Source: Saccharina japonica | Taxonomy: Eukaryota; Sar; Phaeophyceae; Laminariales; Laminariaceae | Direction: 5' to 3' | NCBI GenBank assembly: GCA_008828725.1 | Contig: MEHQ01003627.1 | Location: 151,792 to 215,791 of the forward strand | Length of the DNA stretch: 64,000 bases | Shown here: one piece after another, positions 32,785-43,860 of the stretch | Position numbering within the stretch: the stretch's first letter is position 1 | Layout of the letters: each line of letters begins with the position of its first letter | Made by a program: the position numbers and the translations under genes | Notes under the pieces: generated by a model | The model's input: the letters and a program-made list of their open reading frames with translations, nothing else | What the model was told of the DNA's origin: nothing | Databases searched by the model: none

Positions 32785-33045
32785 AAATGGCCCCTCTATA
32801 GTGCTGGTATGCGCCACCCAACAACACCCGCATTATACCGGCAACCGGCACTACTCAGCACACTGCCACGCTGGTCAATCCCATCTGTGCCAAAGCGATA
32901 TCCCCGGCACTATAGCGGGCAGCCGGCACTATAGAGGGACCACCAATGTACCGTTTCACACACAATGCGACTTCGGGTTTTATTCCACAGGCACTATAGC
33001 GGGCAGCCGGCACTACTCAACGGGCATTATAGAGGGACCACTACT
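32785..33045. repeat. CTATAGTGCC cluster, inverse orientation
   Basis: CCCTCTATAGTGCTGGTATG at the left and repeated CACTATAGCGGGCAGCCGGC, CACTATAGAGGGACCAC to the right. An M3-like end (GTATCGGTCCAGAGCGGTAC) lies upstream at 32498-32517. Confidence 0.65.
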
Positions 33046-33330
33046 ATACAACAGTACTGGTGAAATAATTGGTAAGGCGGAGTTATTAGGGTTCAACTCT
33101 TCGTTCCTGGGTTTGATCGAGACTTGAGAGGATGGTTATTTTTACTCACTGAGACAAGGGCGCACAAAAAAAAAAGAAAACGACACCACACACCTAGGAA
33201 GGTCAGAATGAAAAACAAACCGGATCGCTGTGATCACAGGACGAAATGAGCAAAAACCATTTTTTTTTCGTTTTTTGTTCCCTTTTTTTAACTTGGTTTT
33301 AGAGACCCCCCCTATTTTTTTTTCGCTGGT

Positions 33331-33360
<30 letters not shown>
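33331..33360. repeat. G30 homopolymer
   Basis: Thirty uninterrupted G after GCTGGT, with another G run at 33427-33442. No B or LINE-A tail is attached. 33061-33690 otherwise contains no gene. Confidence 0.9.
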
Positions 33361-33361
<1 letters not shown>

Positions 33362-33690
33362 ATTAAAAAAAAACTTGACTTATTGTTTTCTGGGATCACA
33401 ACGGTCCGGTTTCTTCCCTCCAATATAGGGGGGGGGGGGGGGTGTGGTGTCGATAGCTTTTTTTTTTGTGCGCCCTTGACTGAGACGATTATTTTTAATA
33501 CGCTACGTACGATAGCATTTCCTCTCGGCACGAGCGAGAGATACAACGCAATGCCGGATATCTGCGGTCTGGTACTGCTTTATTAATAGTAGTCTAGACT
33601 GCAGCAGTAGTAGATCAAGTAGAATAAAGTCAGTGACATGTATGGTGTGAGTGTTGTCGTTTCCATGAATACATACAGACAAACTTCTCA

Positions 33691-33814
33691 TCATTCCTGT
33701 GGCATCATGCATACACCAAGCGCGATAAGACATTTGATGCCGTACTGTATGCAACACGCAGCGAGATCAGCGAGGTCCTTACGCATTGCCACTGCCTCTT
33801 TTATTTTGCTACCC
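33691..33814 (-). CDS. Candidate terminal exon, unknown protein
   Basis: A long pyrimidine-rich stretch ending ..GTTACGTAG gives a good acceptor. The exon then reads GSKIKEAVAMRKDLADLAAC, CIQYGIKCLIALGVCMMPQE and stop. The helical, cysteine-containing C-terminus looks real. The upstream partner is not found. Confidence 0.4.
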
Positions 33815-34133
33815 CTACGTAACACAAGCAAGAAACAACTAAAACATCCCAGAGAAAAGGAACGGAGGGTCACTTTGTTGGGGACGCTAAGAGAAAAAAA
33901 AGAGTTATTAATAGGAACCACCACCCCATCCCGTCTTTCACGCAATCCCACGAAGACCAATACAAATTACTTGGTACAAAGTAATGTAATATTCGTCCCT
34001 ATATACGTATATAGACGTATTTAACCTATTCGTCGATAGAGGGCGGTTTCTTCCCGGCCACCTCGGTTTTGTTTTTGCAAAAGTGGTTACAAATAGTGTA
34101 CCTGGTAGGTATAGGTCGGTATCATGTTTGAAA

Positions 34134-34230
34134 ACGATATGGTACGATATGATATGCGATATGATGCCATAAGATATGCGATATGATACGATATGATATG
34201 CGATATGATACGATATGATGCGCGATATGA
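34134..34230. repeat. CGATATGATATG tandem repeat
   Basis: Interleaved GATATGATACGATATG units. A short relative lies at 24020-24050. Confidence 0.85.
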
Positions 34231-34357
34231 TACGAGGAATATAACATGGTACGCCAATTTCACCCCCGATCCCCGCGTCGTTTTTTCACTTGGATATATA
34301 TACGGTGGAATTTCCTCGTTTAGGCCTGATCAGCAAAAAAAAAATACTGCTGTCAAG

Positions 34358-34534
34358 ATGTCATCGCAAAAAACATTAGAGCATTGCCCTCCATGCGACG
34401 TGCGGGGGCTTCCCCCTGCCAGCTATTATAGTAATATTGAACTGGAGCTGCGTGGCTCGAGGTCGGTGCACCGTAAAATGGGCGGAAAAAAGGAAAACGT
34501 AGCCGATCCAGAATCAGCAAAAAAAAAAACATAA
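34358..34534 (+). CDS. Small candidate ORF, 58 residues
   Basis: ATG following ACTGCTGTCAAG, then MSSQKTLEHCPPCDVRGLPP and a Lys-rich end (GGKKENVADPESAKKKT). Charged, compact and plausible, but no homology and no splice support. 34535-35005 has open frames on both strands that I cannot choose between. Confidence 0.25.
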   Translation: MSSQKTLEHCPPCDVRGLPPASYYSNIELELRGSRSVHRKMGGKKENVADPESAKKKT

Positions 34535-35005
34535 AAAATAAGCCTGTTCAAAACGGCCTGGGGTCTGTGGCCACGAACGTCTTGCCCACGAGCCGCAACA
34601 ACAGCGATCAACAGCCGCGAAATCGAGCACCGCCCTCTATATGGCGTGAGAGAGGAGTACTACGCTCACAGCTTCCGTCGTGGGCGGGGAGACATGGTAG
34701 AATCGCTGGTGGTTTGGTGTGTGATTTTCTGTGATGGTGGGGCAAGAGAGCAGAACACAGCAGCCAAGGCGTTGTCTGCGACGCGAGGACAATTCGAGAG
34801 ACCTGCAGCTCCTAGCGACGAGCCGATAGGAGGGACGGCCGGCTGGTGTCATGGTCCAACCAACTCACATGCGTCGCATATACAATAGATGACACCTGGA
34901 ACGTGTTGTTCCTTCTCCGATGCCGAGTGAACTCGCTCCAGACATCATCATTGAAGTCCACATACGTCCGAAAACAACTATTTGATTGGGTGTAAGTGAG
35001 AGACT

Positions 35006-35136
35006 GTGGACAAAGAAAAGCCTCTTCTTTTGGAAACCCGTGACTCGATTATCAACATAATAAAATCGGGATCACTTCCGAGAAATGAAGCACGCCTCGG
35101 CACTACCAAACTTGCACTCCACGGCTGCAAAATCAG
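35006..35136 (+). CDS. Candidate exon, unknown protein
   Basis: VDKEKPLLLETRDSIINIIK then SGSLPRNEARLGTTKLALHG and CKI, ending at an AAATCAG/GTGGCG donor. The antisense frame is also open, so strand confidence is limited. A dense chain of micro-insertions follows at 35151. Confidence 0.3.
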
Positions 35137-35150
35137 GTGGCGTTCACAGC

Positions 35151-35179
35151 TATTAATACCTGGTATATATACTGCTGTA
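35151..35179. other. Chain of TA micro-insertions
   Basis: In 29 bases, the cores TTAA, CCTGG and CTGCTG follow each other, separated by TA or TATATA. Confidence 0.8.
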
Positions 35180-36000
35180 GTTAATATGAATAGGTGCATG
35201 GCGACTTGAAGTCAACTAACTGGCTTAGCCCTTACAACCAAAACCTAGGGTTGTCAGCAGGCTGGATTTCCCGACTATTTATGAGTTGGCTGAAAACTGA
35301 CTTGGTTGACTACGTGTCGTGGTCGGCTGGCGCATTTGGCTTCGTTGTACATATATTAAAAAAACCCCGAATGGAATGGCCTTCGGCACTGCCATCAGCA
35401 CCGGCACCCTCGATGGCGATGACTATTGATCCGCCATGAGCTGTAGGAGATCTCTCAGCTGTCTCCGCACGGCCCTCCGAGCGAGTGGCCTCACGGGGAC
35501 GTGCGCAACCCCCGTAGCAAATAAGCCGTCCATAAACAAGGAAAACCCAAATAGTCGGATAGTTGGCACTGGTGCAACTAACTACACTAACTATTAATAA
35601 TAGTCCAACTCACAGCTTCACCAAAAAGCACATTCCGAGCCGCAAATAAACGCGCCAGATGTCCTTCGTAGGTACAAAGAGACAGAGCCTAGGACACCTA
35701 CAACAATAAGTAGCCAACAAATAACTACTCCGCGAGGCCTACACGAGTATGCGATTGAAAAAAAGAACAAACGTTCGACGCAGCTTGCAAAGTTGAGTGT
35801 CAACTATTCGATCGGTCGACCTCACAGCTGACGTGTATACGAGTATGATAATTTTATTAGATTCATTTTTTTTAAAATATTTTTGGGACTTTAAAGGGGT
35901 GGGGGACTACAAGGGCGAGTAATATCACCATGTGGTATGATTTTACACCGTTGGCCGTACGGACCGCTGAGGTGGATAGACTACGGGACGACAAAATGTG
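35180..36000. other. Intergenic DNA with one weak frame
   Basis: On the minus strand around 35360-35520 a frame without ATG reads ETAERSPTAHGGSIVIAIEG. It may be an exon, but I see no boundaries. The rest holds nothing recognisable. Confidence 0.3.
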
Positions 36001-36005
36001 TACCA

Positions 36006-36108
36006 TGGGGGAGGACCATAGTATATAGGACCATATATTGTTAGTAAAAATATAGAAACATATAGGTTTTTGTCTGTACCGTAGGTTCTATTTACTATGG
36101 TCCCCCGT
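36006..36108. mobile_element. MITE M1
   Basis: GGGGGAGGACCATAGTATAT to TTTACTATGGTCCCCCGT. Confidence 0.8.
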
Positions 36109-36289
36109 AATACTGCTGTTGTACCCGAACTACAGCAGCAGCAGCAGTGCAACGATTGTCTTGGCCTACTGCTGTGACGACTGGGACAATGAAATGTTGT
36201 ACATACTTCTACTGCACCCGAACTACAGCCGCGCAAAGAGCTAGCTCTTACGAGGCTGATGTACGCGCCCGACTCTTACAAATACTGGT

Positions 36290-36352
36290 GTGCGCTCATG
36301 CGCTCATGCACTCATGTGCTCATGTGCTCATGTGCTCATGTACTCACTCATC
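36290..36352. repeat. TGTGCTCATG 10-bp tandem repeat
   Basis: About six units of CTCATG(T/C)G. 36360-36650 follows with frames of poor quality on both strands. Confidence 0.85.
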
Positions 36353-36750
36353 ACTCATCACACGCCCTACATTATTTTCGTGCCTTTTGCTGCATCCGAG
36401 AACAAACAAGAAAAAAAGGTATTTTTTCGACGCACGCATTCGAAAACAACAAAAAGTGGAAGATTGAACGAAGGAAAAAACTGGGGTTTGTGGAGGAGGT
36501 ACGCATTTGAATCGTTGGCGCGATTGAGAGGAGATGGGGAAGAGGGTCATCATGTTGGGAGGTTGCAGTGAGTGGTTGAACTGGAAATGCAGAGGAGGCT
36601 GGGAAGGGTTGAGATAGAAAAGAAGAATACAAAATACCACCATCATCAATGTTTTTAGACGCGCCCGGTGACTTTTCGTTTTTCGTCGTTTTTAGGCACG
36701 TTCAATTGTCATGCTGCTCGACACAGGCGAGAACAACAAATAGTATTATT

Positions 36751-36861
36751 ACGGGGGACCATAGTATATAGGACCAAATATTGGGAGTAAAAATAGGGAA
36801 ACATAGAGGTCCTTGTGTGCACCGTAGGTCCTATTTACTAGTGTTTACTATGGTCCTCCGT
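36751..36861. mobile_element. MITE M1 with an expanded right end
   Basis: The right arm reads TTTACTAGTGTTTACTATGG, where the simple form has TTTACTATGG. Confidence 0.8.
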
Positions 36862-36999
36862 ATTAGGAGGTTGACCACACCGCACTTTCCTTTTCGATCG
36901 CTATCCCTGGCCCACAAAAGGGCCTTGCCTTGTAGCCTTTGGGGGCTTGAGAGGGGAAAGGTTTGCACACCTCCGACAGATCGTGATATACTAATAGAG

Positions 37000-37135
37000 C
37001 ATGTAAATCCTAAAATGCCATTAGTATAGTAGTTGTTGTATCTGTATAGTACAGATACAACTCAGGAAATATGTAAATCCTAAAAAGCCATTAGTATAGT
37101 AGTTGTTGTATATGTACAGTACAGATCCAACTCAG
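37000..37135. repeat. ~67-bp direct duplication
   Basis: TGTAAATCCTAAAATGCCAT to GATACAACTCAGGAAATA occurs twice. A GATC-rich family member follows (37136-37265). Confidence 0.8.
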
Positions 37136-37537
37136 GAAATAGGCCCTAGATCATGAAGGTTATGCGGCTCCCACCTGGCGACATGAACTACGGTGGATAA
37201 CACAAATCAGCAGTGTATCTGGCATGAAATATCTAGATCATGGAGTAGAAATCGATGATCTATCTGACCCGAGGAGGTGTGAAAAGTTGTGAGAAAAAAA
37301 AGGACGATAATTTTTACTGCATCCGCTGTAAAACCACTTTGCAGTCACTCATCGACGGTCAATTGGACCAACTTACAACAGACGGTATTAATACAGTAGT
37401 ATCGATCGCTTTTGCTTTTTACAGTCGACATAAGTGAGTCCCAGGTTATCCTGAGTTACTATCCTGGGCTATCCGCTACAGTTAGTAGGGTACTCCGATT
37501 TAAGAGATATGTGGTACAGGCCGAAAACACCCCTCTT

Positions 37538-37645
37538 ACGGGGGACCATACCAGGTATTAAACAAGACCAAATATTGTTAGTAAGAATAGGTAAATATAT
37601 AGGCTCTTGGGTGTAACGTAGGTCCTATTTACTATGGCCCCCCTT
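37538..37645. mobile_element. MITE M1 with a CCAGG micro-insertion
   Basis: ACGGGGGACCATACCAGGTA, where other copies read GACCATAG. The rest follows the family to TTTACTATGGCCCCCC. Confidence 0.75.
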
Positions 37646-37954
37646 GATATCAATACGTAGCCTTCCGTACCTCCATATATCCACAGCAGTGGGAATATAT
37701 TTAGGTTTAGTGTACGAGGCCGGTCCAGCCGAATTGACTTCTGTACTATTATTCTCTTAGCGCGCGTACCCAATATACTTTTCTGTCCACACTGCGTCGA
37801 TGGGCCCCTAACTGCAGCACACTTTCGTCAATTCAATACGTATATCTTGAGAAAATTACCTTGCACACCAGCCCAGACCCAACCCGACACCTTTTTCTTT
37901 TCGCTTTTTCTCTTATTTTTCTCTTTTTTTTTCTCTTTCATGCACCTGGATTGC

Positions 37955-38150
37955 TAGCAGGGTAGGTCTTGCCTGTCGTATATGGCATTGCATTGTCTGC
38001 TCCGCTTACTGCACTGAAGCGTAGTATCTCTGTGTCGTAGTTTTGTGACCACGAAACTGGTACCTCCCTAGGATGAAGAATCGGCACGGACACTGGGTGT
38101 GCTGGATGTCGACGGGTAGAAAGCAAGGTTTAATGCGAAGAACACACGCA
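37955..38150 (-). mobile_element. Foldback family F fragment
   Basis: The inverse of 18005-18190, from GCACCTGGATTGCTAGCAGG to GATGTCGACGGGTAGAAAG. 38151-39190 holds frames interrupted by TACGAGTA and TACTCGTA, and no gene I can support. Confidence 0.65.
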
Positions 38151-39199
38151 CAAACCCAAACCCTTATCCTTTGGCGGGGGGCTACCATAGTCATTCATAA
38201 GTCGGCGGGGGCGGTCGCGGTTGGGTGGCGTTCTTCCAAATTTTCCATTTTCCATAAAATTGCTGCCGACCGAAGGCCAGCTCGACCAATCAGACAGCCG
38301 TGAGTGGTGTTGCACGAGATTTTTAGAAAAAGGCGATGTTGCAATTAGGCCCTCTTCTCTTTGCAGCGCTGCAGCAACCTACGAGTATGTATGGCGGGTG
38401 GCGGGCGCGTTTTCATGTCATGTATGCGCACGTATAGATTGTGTTTCAGCTTCGAGTCACCATGATTGACGGCATGGCTCAACATCATGGATCATGGATA
38501 TGCATGAGGGTTGTGTATTCATATTTGAATTCTTCTTGTTGTCATTGTCGATGAAGTACATATCATCCTGCTGACGTTGTCTTGGTATTAATGTATTAAT
38601 ACGTACTGTAGTTTTTCGGTGTTGTCAGTGTTGCAGTTTGGTGTTTTTTTCCAAAAAACCGTTATTTTGTTATACGAGAGTACTTTCGCCAGGAGTGTGT
38701 ATATGATGCACCAAAGTACTCGTAGCTGGTACGACGAAATACTGCTGCTGTTGTTGTCGTATACCAGGTACCTGGTATACCATAGATGGAACAAACCAAG
38801 TCATCTACGAGCCCCGCACCTTTCTTTGTTGTCCTACGAATACAAACGAACAAGCTCGTACGAGTATATATGATGAGTAGAGTGCAACGATAAAGGAGGC
38901 GCCAGCTAAGAGCTCGGAGCATCATCGCAAATGAAAGGAGATACCGCGGTACCCAGTTGGTACTTGGTATCTTCGAACAGTAGTGTTTATTAATAGTACT
39001 GTTTTATATTTAGGGGCAGATCTTGGGCAGATTGGTATGTACCACCAGGCTGCACCTGGGTATCATACGAGGTTTTGAGCAAAAAGGCAGACTGCTGTAC
39101 GTACATACGCAGTCTAGACTACTGGTACGGAATAGATGTGCTGCTTGCTGCTGTGTTCGTATGATAGCTTTGGCGCCATTCAAGATGCAACTATTAATA

Positions 39200-39812
39200 C
39201 TATTCACTACTGTTGGTGTACTGCTGCTGTAAGAAGGTGGCCAAAATGCCCTCGGGAAACGCCCTGCCTCTGCACTGCTGCAAGGAGAGTGTCCCAGCTG
39301 CAGTTCATGTACCGCACACAGCAGAGTATGATACCATCATACTCGCACCGAGCGGTAGTACCGCACGCGGCAGAGGCAGTATCATTCCGGTCGTATAAAA
39401 TACGAGAGTGGTCATGTTGTGTGCAGTATACGTACCGGCATGATATGTACAATACGATGTTTTCCTCTCCTCTCACCTGCAACGACACGGACAGCATCCC
39501 CAGCATCTCAACAGAAGAGGAAGCCAGCCCGGCTCCACCAGCAGCAGACCCACCCTCCTCCCAGGCTCCGTGCAAACTACCACGAGCGTTGCCCTTGCCC
39601 CCTTCGCCGAATCCATGGCGCAGCTCAGGTGCGCCCGCGTCCGAGCGTTGCCTCTCTCCTCGCCAGCTCTTGACGGCTGATCTCTGTAGACTAGGAGGGG
39701 AGTCAATGGAGAGAGCCACTGATACATCGTCGCGCGATGCCTCAACACCTGCGTTCACCGACCCCGCTGGGATGAGTCGAGGCCCATCTGGAGCAGCAGA
39801 CTTGCCTCCCAT
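39200..39812 (-). CDS. Two-exon gene, 137-aa unknown protein
   Basis: Minus strand. Exon 1 (39812-39477) starts with ATG (MGGKSAAPDGPRLIPAGSVN), runs 112 codons and ends VSLQ at a strong CAG/GTGAGA donor. Exon 2 (39277-39200) follows a CTCCTTGCAG acceptor in phase 0 and reads QCRGRAFPEGILATFLQQQY, TNSSE, stop. The intron is 199 nt. The MGGKS start would allow N-myristoylation. The body is Ser/Gly/Arg-rich with no domain I know. Exon 2 contains TACAGCAGCAGTA, a CAG-type micro-insertion that changes the C-terminus. An upstream frame with an Ala repeat (39818-40072) might be 5' UTR. Confidence 0.45.
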
Positions 39813-40223
39813 GATCTTCAACTATGATGATGAAAGACGCAAGCAACCCCAGCCCGCAAGGCTACGTATACTGTGCTGGTTTGCTGCCCTCTCTCGGAAG
39901 CTTTTACGTACGTACGGTAAGGCCGAAAAACGAAACAAAAAAGCACGGCAGCAGCAGCAGAAGGGGTAGCAGCAGCAGCGGCGGCAGCAGTGCTGCTGCT
40001 GGTGTGGATTGGTCTACGCCACGCTCCTTCCCGCTCTCGGGGCACAAGTGTCAACGAATGCCCTTGGGCCACACGAGAGTTCGGGAAAACAAGCCGGGCG
40101 CCCGCTGGTCTCTAGATCTAGAGAGGGTTTGCGGCACGCGTCAGCGTGTCAGCGTGTCTGTCCTCTGCCCGTGCAAATAGCAGCGGGTAGGGTAACTCAA
40201 ATTTGCCGCCTTTTTCGTAGGAA

Positions 40224-40464
40224 ATGTTCAAGAAAACCTTGAGCTATTTCCAGCAGCAGCGCCACCACCACCGCCGCTCCTCTCTCGTGTACACGTACTT
40301 TACTCGGGGCAGAGGAACGGAGCCCCTCTTGGCTCTCTCTCTCTTCCCTCCGCGTCTTCTATCTCTCACTCTGGTTTCTGTACAGGGTGTGGTGGGATGA
40401 ACCCTACAACAAGCAAGCGGGTATGCTTGCTGCTATTATATGTATGGGGTTTGCGGTACGCTGA
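40224..40464 (+). CDS. Two-exon small membrane protein, 47 aa
   Basis: Exon 1 (40224-40288) reads MFKKTLSYFQQQRHHHRRSS. Exon 2 (40386-40464) follows a pyrimidine-rich CTGTACAG acceptor and reads VWWDEPYNKQAGMLAAIICM, GFAVR, stop. The phase matches if the donor is CTCGT/GTACAC; the intron is 97 nt. A basic start and one C-terminal hydrophobic helix suggest a tail-anchored or mitochondrial inner-membrane accessory protein. Exon 2 is better supported than exon 1. 40465-41100 has no gene I recognise. Confidence 0.35.
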
Positions 40465-41105
40465 CAGCTGATGTGAATGATGATGATGGATGATGATTCT
40501 GATTCTTCTGATGTTTTCGTGTGAATATTTTTTTCGGTGGCTGGGTACCACCAACCAGGGAGTCCTTGCACCAAAACAAAAAAAAGTAAGCGCTTTCTGT
40601 ACTAAAACCTAGTAAAAAGGAAGACAACGTAGTCTGACTCCCCCAACAAAAAATACTGAAATACTCATTTGGGCGAAAATTTAAGGACCATTCTTTCATA
40701 TATATGAAGATAAAACAGTCATTACATTTCGACCCAAGGTGGTACACGACAGAGAAATCAAATTTCGCTTAATTTTTCGCTTCTGTTTTTCTTCCCGCTA
40801 TTTCCTCGTTTCTTGGTGATTTTCCATCATTTTCTCAGCGTACACATTTTTCCCCGAGCAGATTTTGAAACGGACAGAATTATTAAGATTTTCATGACTG
40901 ATCTATTTTGAAGCGGCACCTATTCCGCCGCTACCTCTACCGGATGATCCGATGATCCAGCCGAGCGAGATGATCCGACGAGATGCTCCTCCTGCTGCCT
41001 GTGATCCGTTGTGTCCTTTTTGATACTTTTGTTCTTTCGGAAGTGTAAGATTTTTTTTGCGAACTCAACTTATATATCACGTAATATACGTGCATTCAAT
41101 ATCCC

Positions 41106-41345
41106 ATGCAAATACCAACCACAACCACGAGCCGTCGCGGGAAGAGAGTCTGCCGTCTTCTGCTGCTGTCCCATGTGCTGCTGCTGCTGTTGCTCCTGGT
41201 ATGTCCAATGTCTATTAATAGTATATCTATCGCAGGTGTTGCGCGCGCTCCGCTCTCCTTTTCCCCTTCTTCTTCTTTCGTTTTTGTTCTGTCATCCACA
41301 ATCCACACACAGGCAGATGCAGCGGACCACGCTCGCTCATCATAA
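41106..41345 (+). CDS. Signal-peptide-like first exon
   Basis: MQIPTTTTSRRGKRVCRLLL then a Leu-rich helix, as in an ER signal peptide or bipartite plastid leader. A consensus donor (CTCCTG/GTATGT) lies at 41199, and acceptors CTATCGCAG (41236) and CCACACACAG (41312) follow. Joining to 41313 gives only ADAADHARSS and stop, so the true partner may be further right. TATTAATA (41213) lies in the intron. Confidence 0.3.
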   Translation: MQIPTTTTSRRGKRVCRLLLLSHVLLLLLLLVCPMSINSISIAGVARAPLSFSPSSSFVFVLSSTIHTQADAADHARSS

Positions 41346-41819
41346 ATACATCCAAAACCACCGTATACATCAAAAATCGGTTTTGACGGTATGATACCAT
41401 ACCACACACCCCAGACTACATAGAGCCGTATCCACAGAACATTTTACAGAGCAGCTGCGCATACTGGTCATACAAAATACCTGGTACCTGGTACTCGTAC
41501 ATGTATCCTCCTATTTTCTCTCTTGCATTGTTATTTTCGTTTATCGTCGTACATATGCTTGTCTGTCGTAGAATCTGGCGGGTACTACACCCCCCCTTAC
41601 ACAAATAATCCTTATTGCGAAGACATTGGACAAAGTACAGATTTATATATAGTATTTCCCACAAAAAAAAAGGTGTTGACAAAACCTCTCAATCCAATTC
41701 GGTACGCCTACGACTGATAAATAATGTGGTGTGCTACGAGTATATACGACGTGCACACACACATTGTTCGATGTCTCCACCAAGGAGCGGTTGTATCCAA
41801 AAAAAAAAGAAGCCTGATC

Positions 41820-41915
41820 ACCCCCCCCCCAGCGGGCGTGCTCCGTCTCGAAAGGGATATATATGCGTGCAAGCAACAAATGAGTACTTACCCCCCCCCC
41901 CCCCACCCCAGCGGG
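41820..41915 (+). mobile_element. LINE-A 3' end between duplicated target DNA
   Basis: GTGCTCCGTCTCGAAAGGG to CAAATGAGTACTTA plus C15, with an internal deletion. It is flanked on the left by C12-AGCGGG and on the right by C-rich DNA then CCCAGCGGG, so a C-run-plus-AGCGGG target appears duplicated. Confidence 0.7.
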
Positions 41916-41933
41916 TATGCCGTCATACAGGTA

Positions 41934-42146
41934 CAGGACACTTACTACTGCTGTACTACTGTAATAAGAAACAGGAAAGCTGGCCTAGGATGGATTTCTT
42001 ATTTGAGAGAGGGTGCTAATTTCTACACTATATAGTCTACTACTAATTCCAAGATAACGACTCTCGACTTTCTTATTTCCCTCTAAATGTCAGCCTGGCT
42101 TTCTTGTTTGTCTGTGTTTCTTATTTGTTATGTAAGGTGTGTCCCG
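41934..42146. mobile_element. MITE M2 with two micro-insertions
   Basis: The left end GTACAGGACACT is followed by TACTACTGCTGTACTACTG before TAATAAGAAACAGG, where three other copies have only CACCTAATAAG. A second insert (TATAGTCTACTAC) lies at a TA near 42030. Confidence 0.75.
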
Positions 42147-42499
42147 TACTCTATATACAACCTTCCACAGATAAAACAAGTAAATAAATAAATGTGATGC
42201 ACTGCTGTGTGCCCGTTCAGACATGCAGAACGAAGCCTATATTTATATCTGTGCAAGTTTCCGAGCATCGATTCAATCTGAGGAGAGGTGAAGGATTCAG
42301 CCCTCCACAACGCGGCTGAAAAATGTATACTTCGTACCAGGTATATATACGCTATGCATATCGCGGACCCCAAAGAAATCGCGAAGCGTTCGTGGGGGGG
42401 GGGGGGGGGATAGTAACATCCCCTATACTCGCAGCGTATATCACTTGCCGGTGATGTTATACGAAGTAGTAGTGTGGCTGCCCCCCCCCCCCCCGGGGG

Positions 42500-43017
42500 G
42501 GTCCAATGGACTTCGCGAAAACGCTGAAACTGCGATCTCGTGTAGGGGACCTGGACCTGCCAGAAAGAAGAAAGAGGTATATGCCAGTAGCCGGGAAGAG
42601 GAAGTAGATGCACAGATGTGCCCATGTGGCAAAGCAATAGAGAGTAGAATTAACATCGTAGTGTGGGAGAATGTGAAATGTACAAGGAGGAACGGAATGT
42701 GTTAGAAGAGGAAATGAGGAAAATAGAATCATGTGACGAGAAGTTTGGTACACTATACTGTAGATAGTAGCGAGATAACGATGGCTATCTTAGGAGATAG
42801 ATGGTAGTCAAAGGAGGCGAAACAGGAAGGGGACAGGATTAGCCAAAAGCTTCTTTGTAATATATGGAAACAACGCAATGAGCGCCCAAATGTTGGGGGT
42901 GTCTCTATTAGGAGTAGGAACGGTGCTTGATCCGTCTCGAAAGAGATGCGTGGTCAATGGTCAAATGACTAAGGCAAGCAACAAATGAGTATACGCCCCC
43001 CCCCCCCCCGGGGGGGC
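42500..43017 (+). mobile_element. LINE-A C-terminal coding fragment with 3' end
   Basis: Broken frames read EEEVDAQMCPCGKAIESR (Cys-x-Cys knuckle), GECEMYKEERNVLEEEMRKI and, further on, NIWKQRNE before the same tail that opens the window. This is the C-terminal zinc-knuckle and tail of a LINE reverse transcriptase, with frameshifts and stops. It ends AAATGAGTATACG plus C14 and has no RT core here. Confidence 0.6.
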
Positions 43018-43019
43018 TG

Positions 43020-43160
43020 AGCGCGAAGCTGTTGGAGGTGTCTCTATTAGGAGTAGGAACGGTGCTTGCTCCGTCTCGAAAGGGATGCGTGGTCAACGGT
43101 CAAATTACTATGTAAGGCAAGCAACAAATGAGTATACGCACCCCCCCCCCCCTCCCCCCC
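43020..43160 (+). mobile_element. LINE-A 3' end stacked behind the previous copy
   Basis: Starts just after a C14G7 junction and repeats GTTGGAGGTGTCTCTATTAG to the C tail. TATGTA at 43109 replaces the single TA at the same point in the copy before it. 43161-43860 has an ambiguous minus frame (GGRKPSQNAAGVKQDIHACC) that I do not call. Confidence 0.7.
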
Positions 43161-43860
43161 CAGAGGGCCGAAAATGATTAAAAAAAAACGTCGTGTTGGT
43201 CATGGACTTTTTTTTCGACTAAGACTGTGCGTGCCCTTTTGTCTCCACAACAAGCATGAATGTCTTGTTTTACGCCCGCCGCATTTTGTGAGGGTTTCCG
43301 ACCACCTGGCTGTTGTCTGTGGAGTAGGAGCACACACCGTAGGCCGCAGAACAATAAATAAATGATGTACGAGTACGTACTACGCGTACTCACTTTTTGT
43401 TGTAAATCTACAGCAGCAGCACAGTACAACAGCAAGTGAGTCGTAGTATCTCTCTGGTCCTATCGACTGAACACTGTGTCGGTGTAGAGAGTGTGTATGG
43501 TGGTGTGGTGATGGTAGAGATGCTATGATATTTTCTTGTGCTTTCGCTGTGGGTGAGACTGGGCAAAAGCAAGGAATTAAGGATGAATCGACAACAACTG
43601 CTGTCTGTATGTAACAGCAGGCAGACGTAACTCGTAGCTCCTCGTACTTTCATACAAACCGAGAGACCAAGAGTACGAACTGGTACATCGAAAACCTCGC
43701 ACATATTATAAATAGCAGTAAAAGCAACAATAAGAATAGTATACGACTCATACAAAAGTCGAATAGGAAAACTACACCTTACTACGTACTCTAATAATAT
43801 TGTATTACCTCGAAGTATATATACTGGTACATTTTTTTATTTTTTTATTTTTTTATTTTT

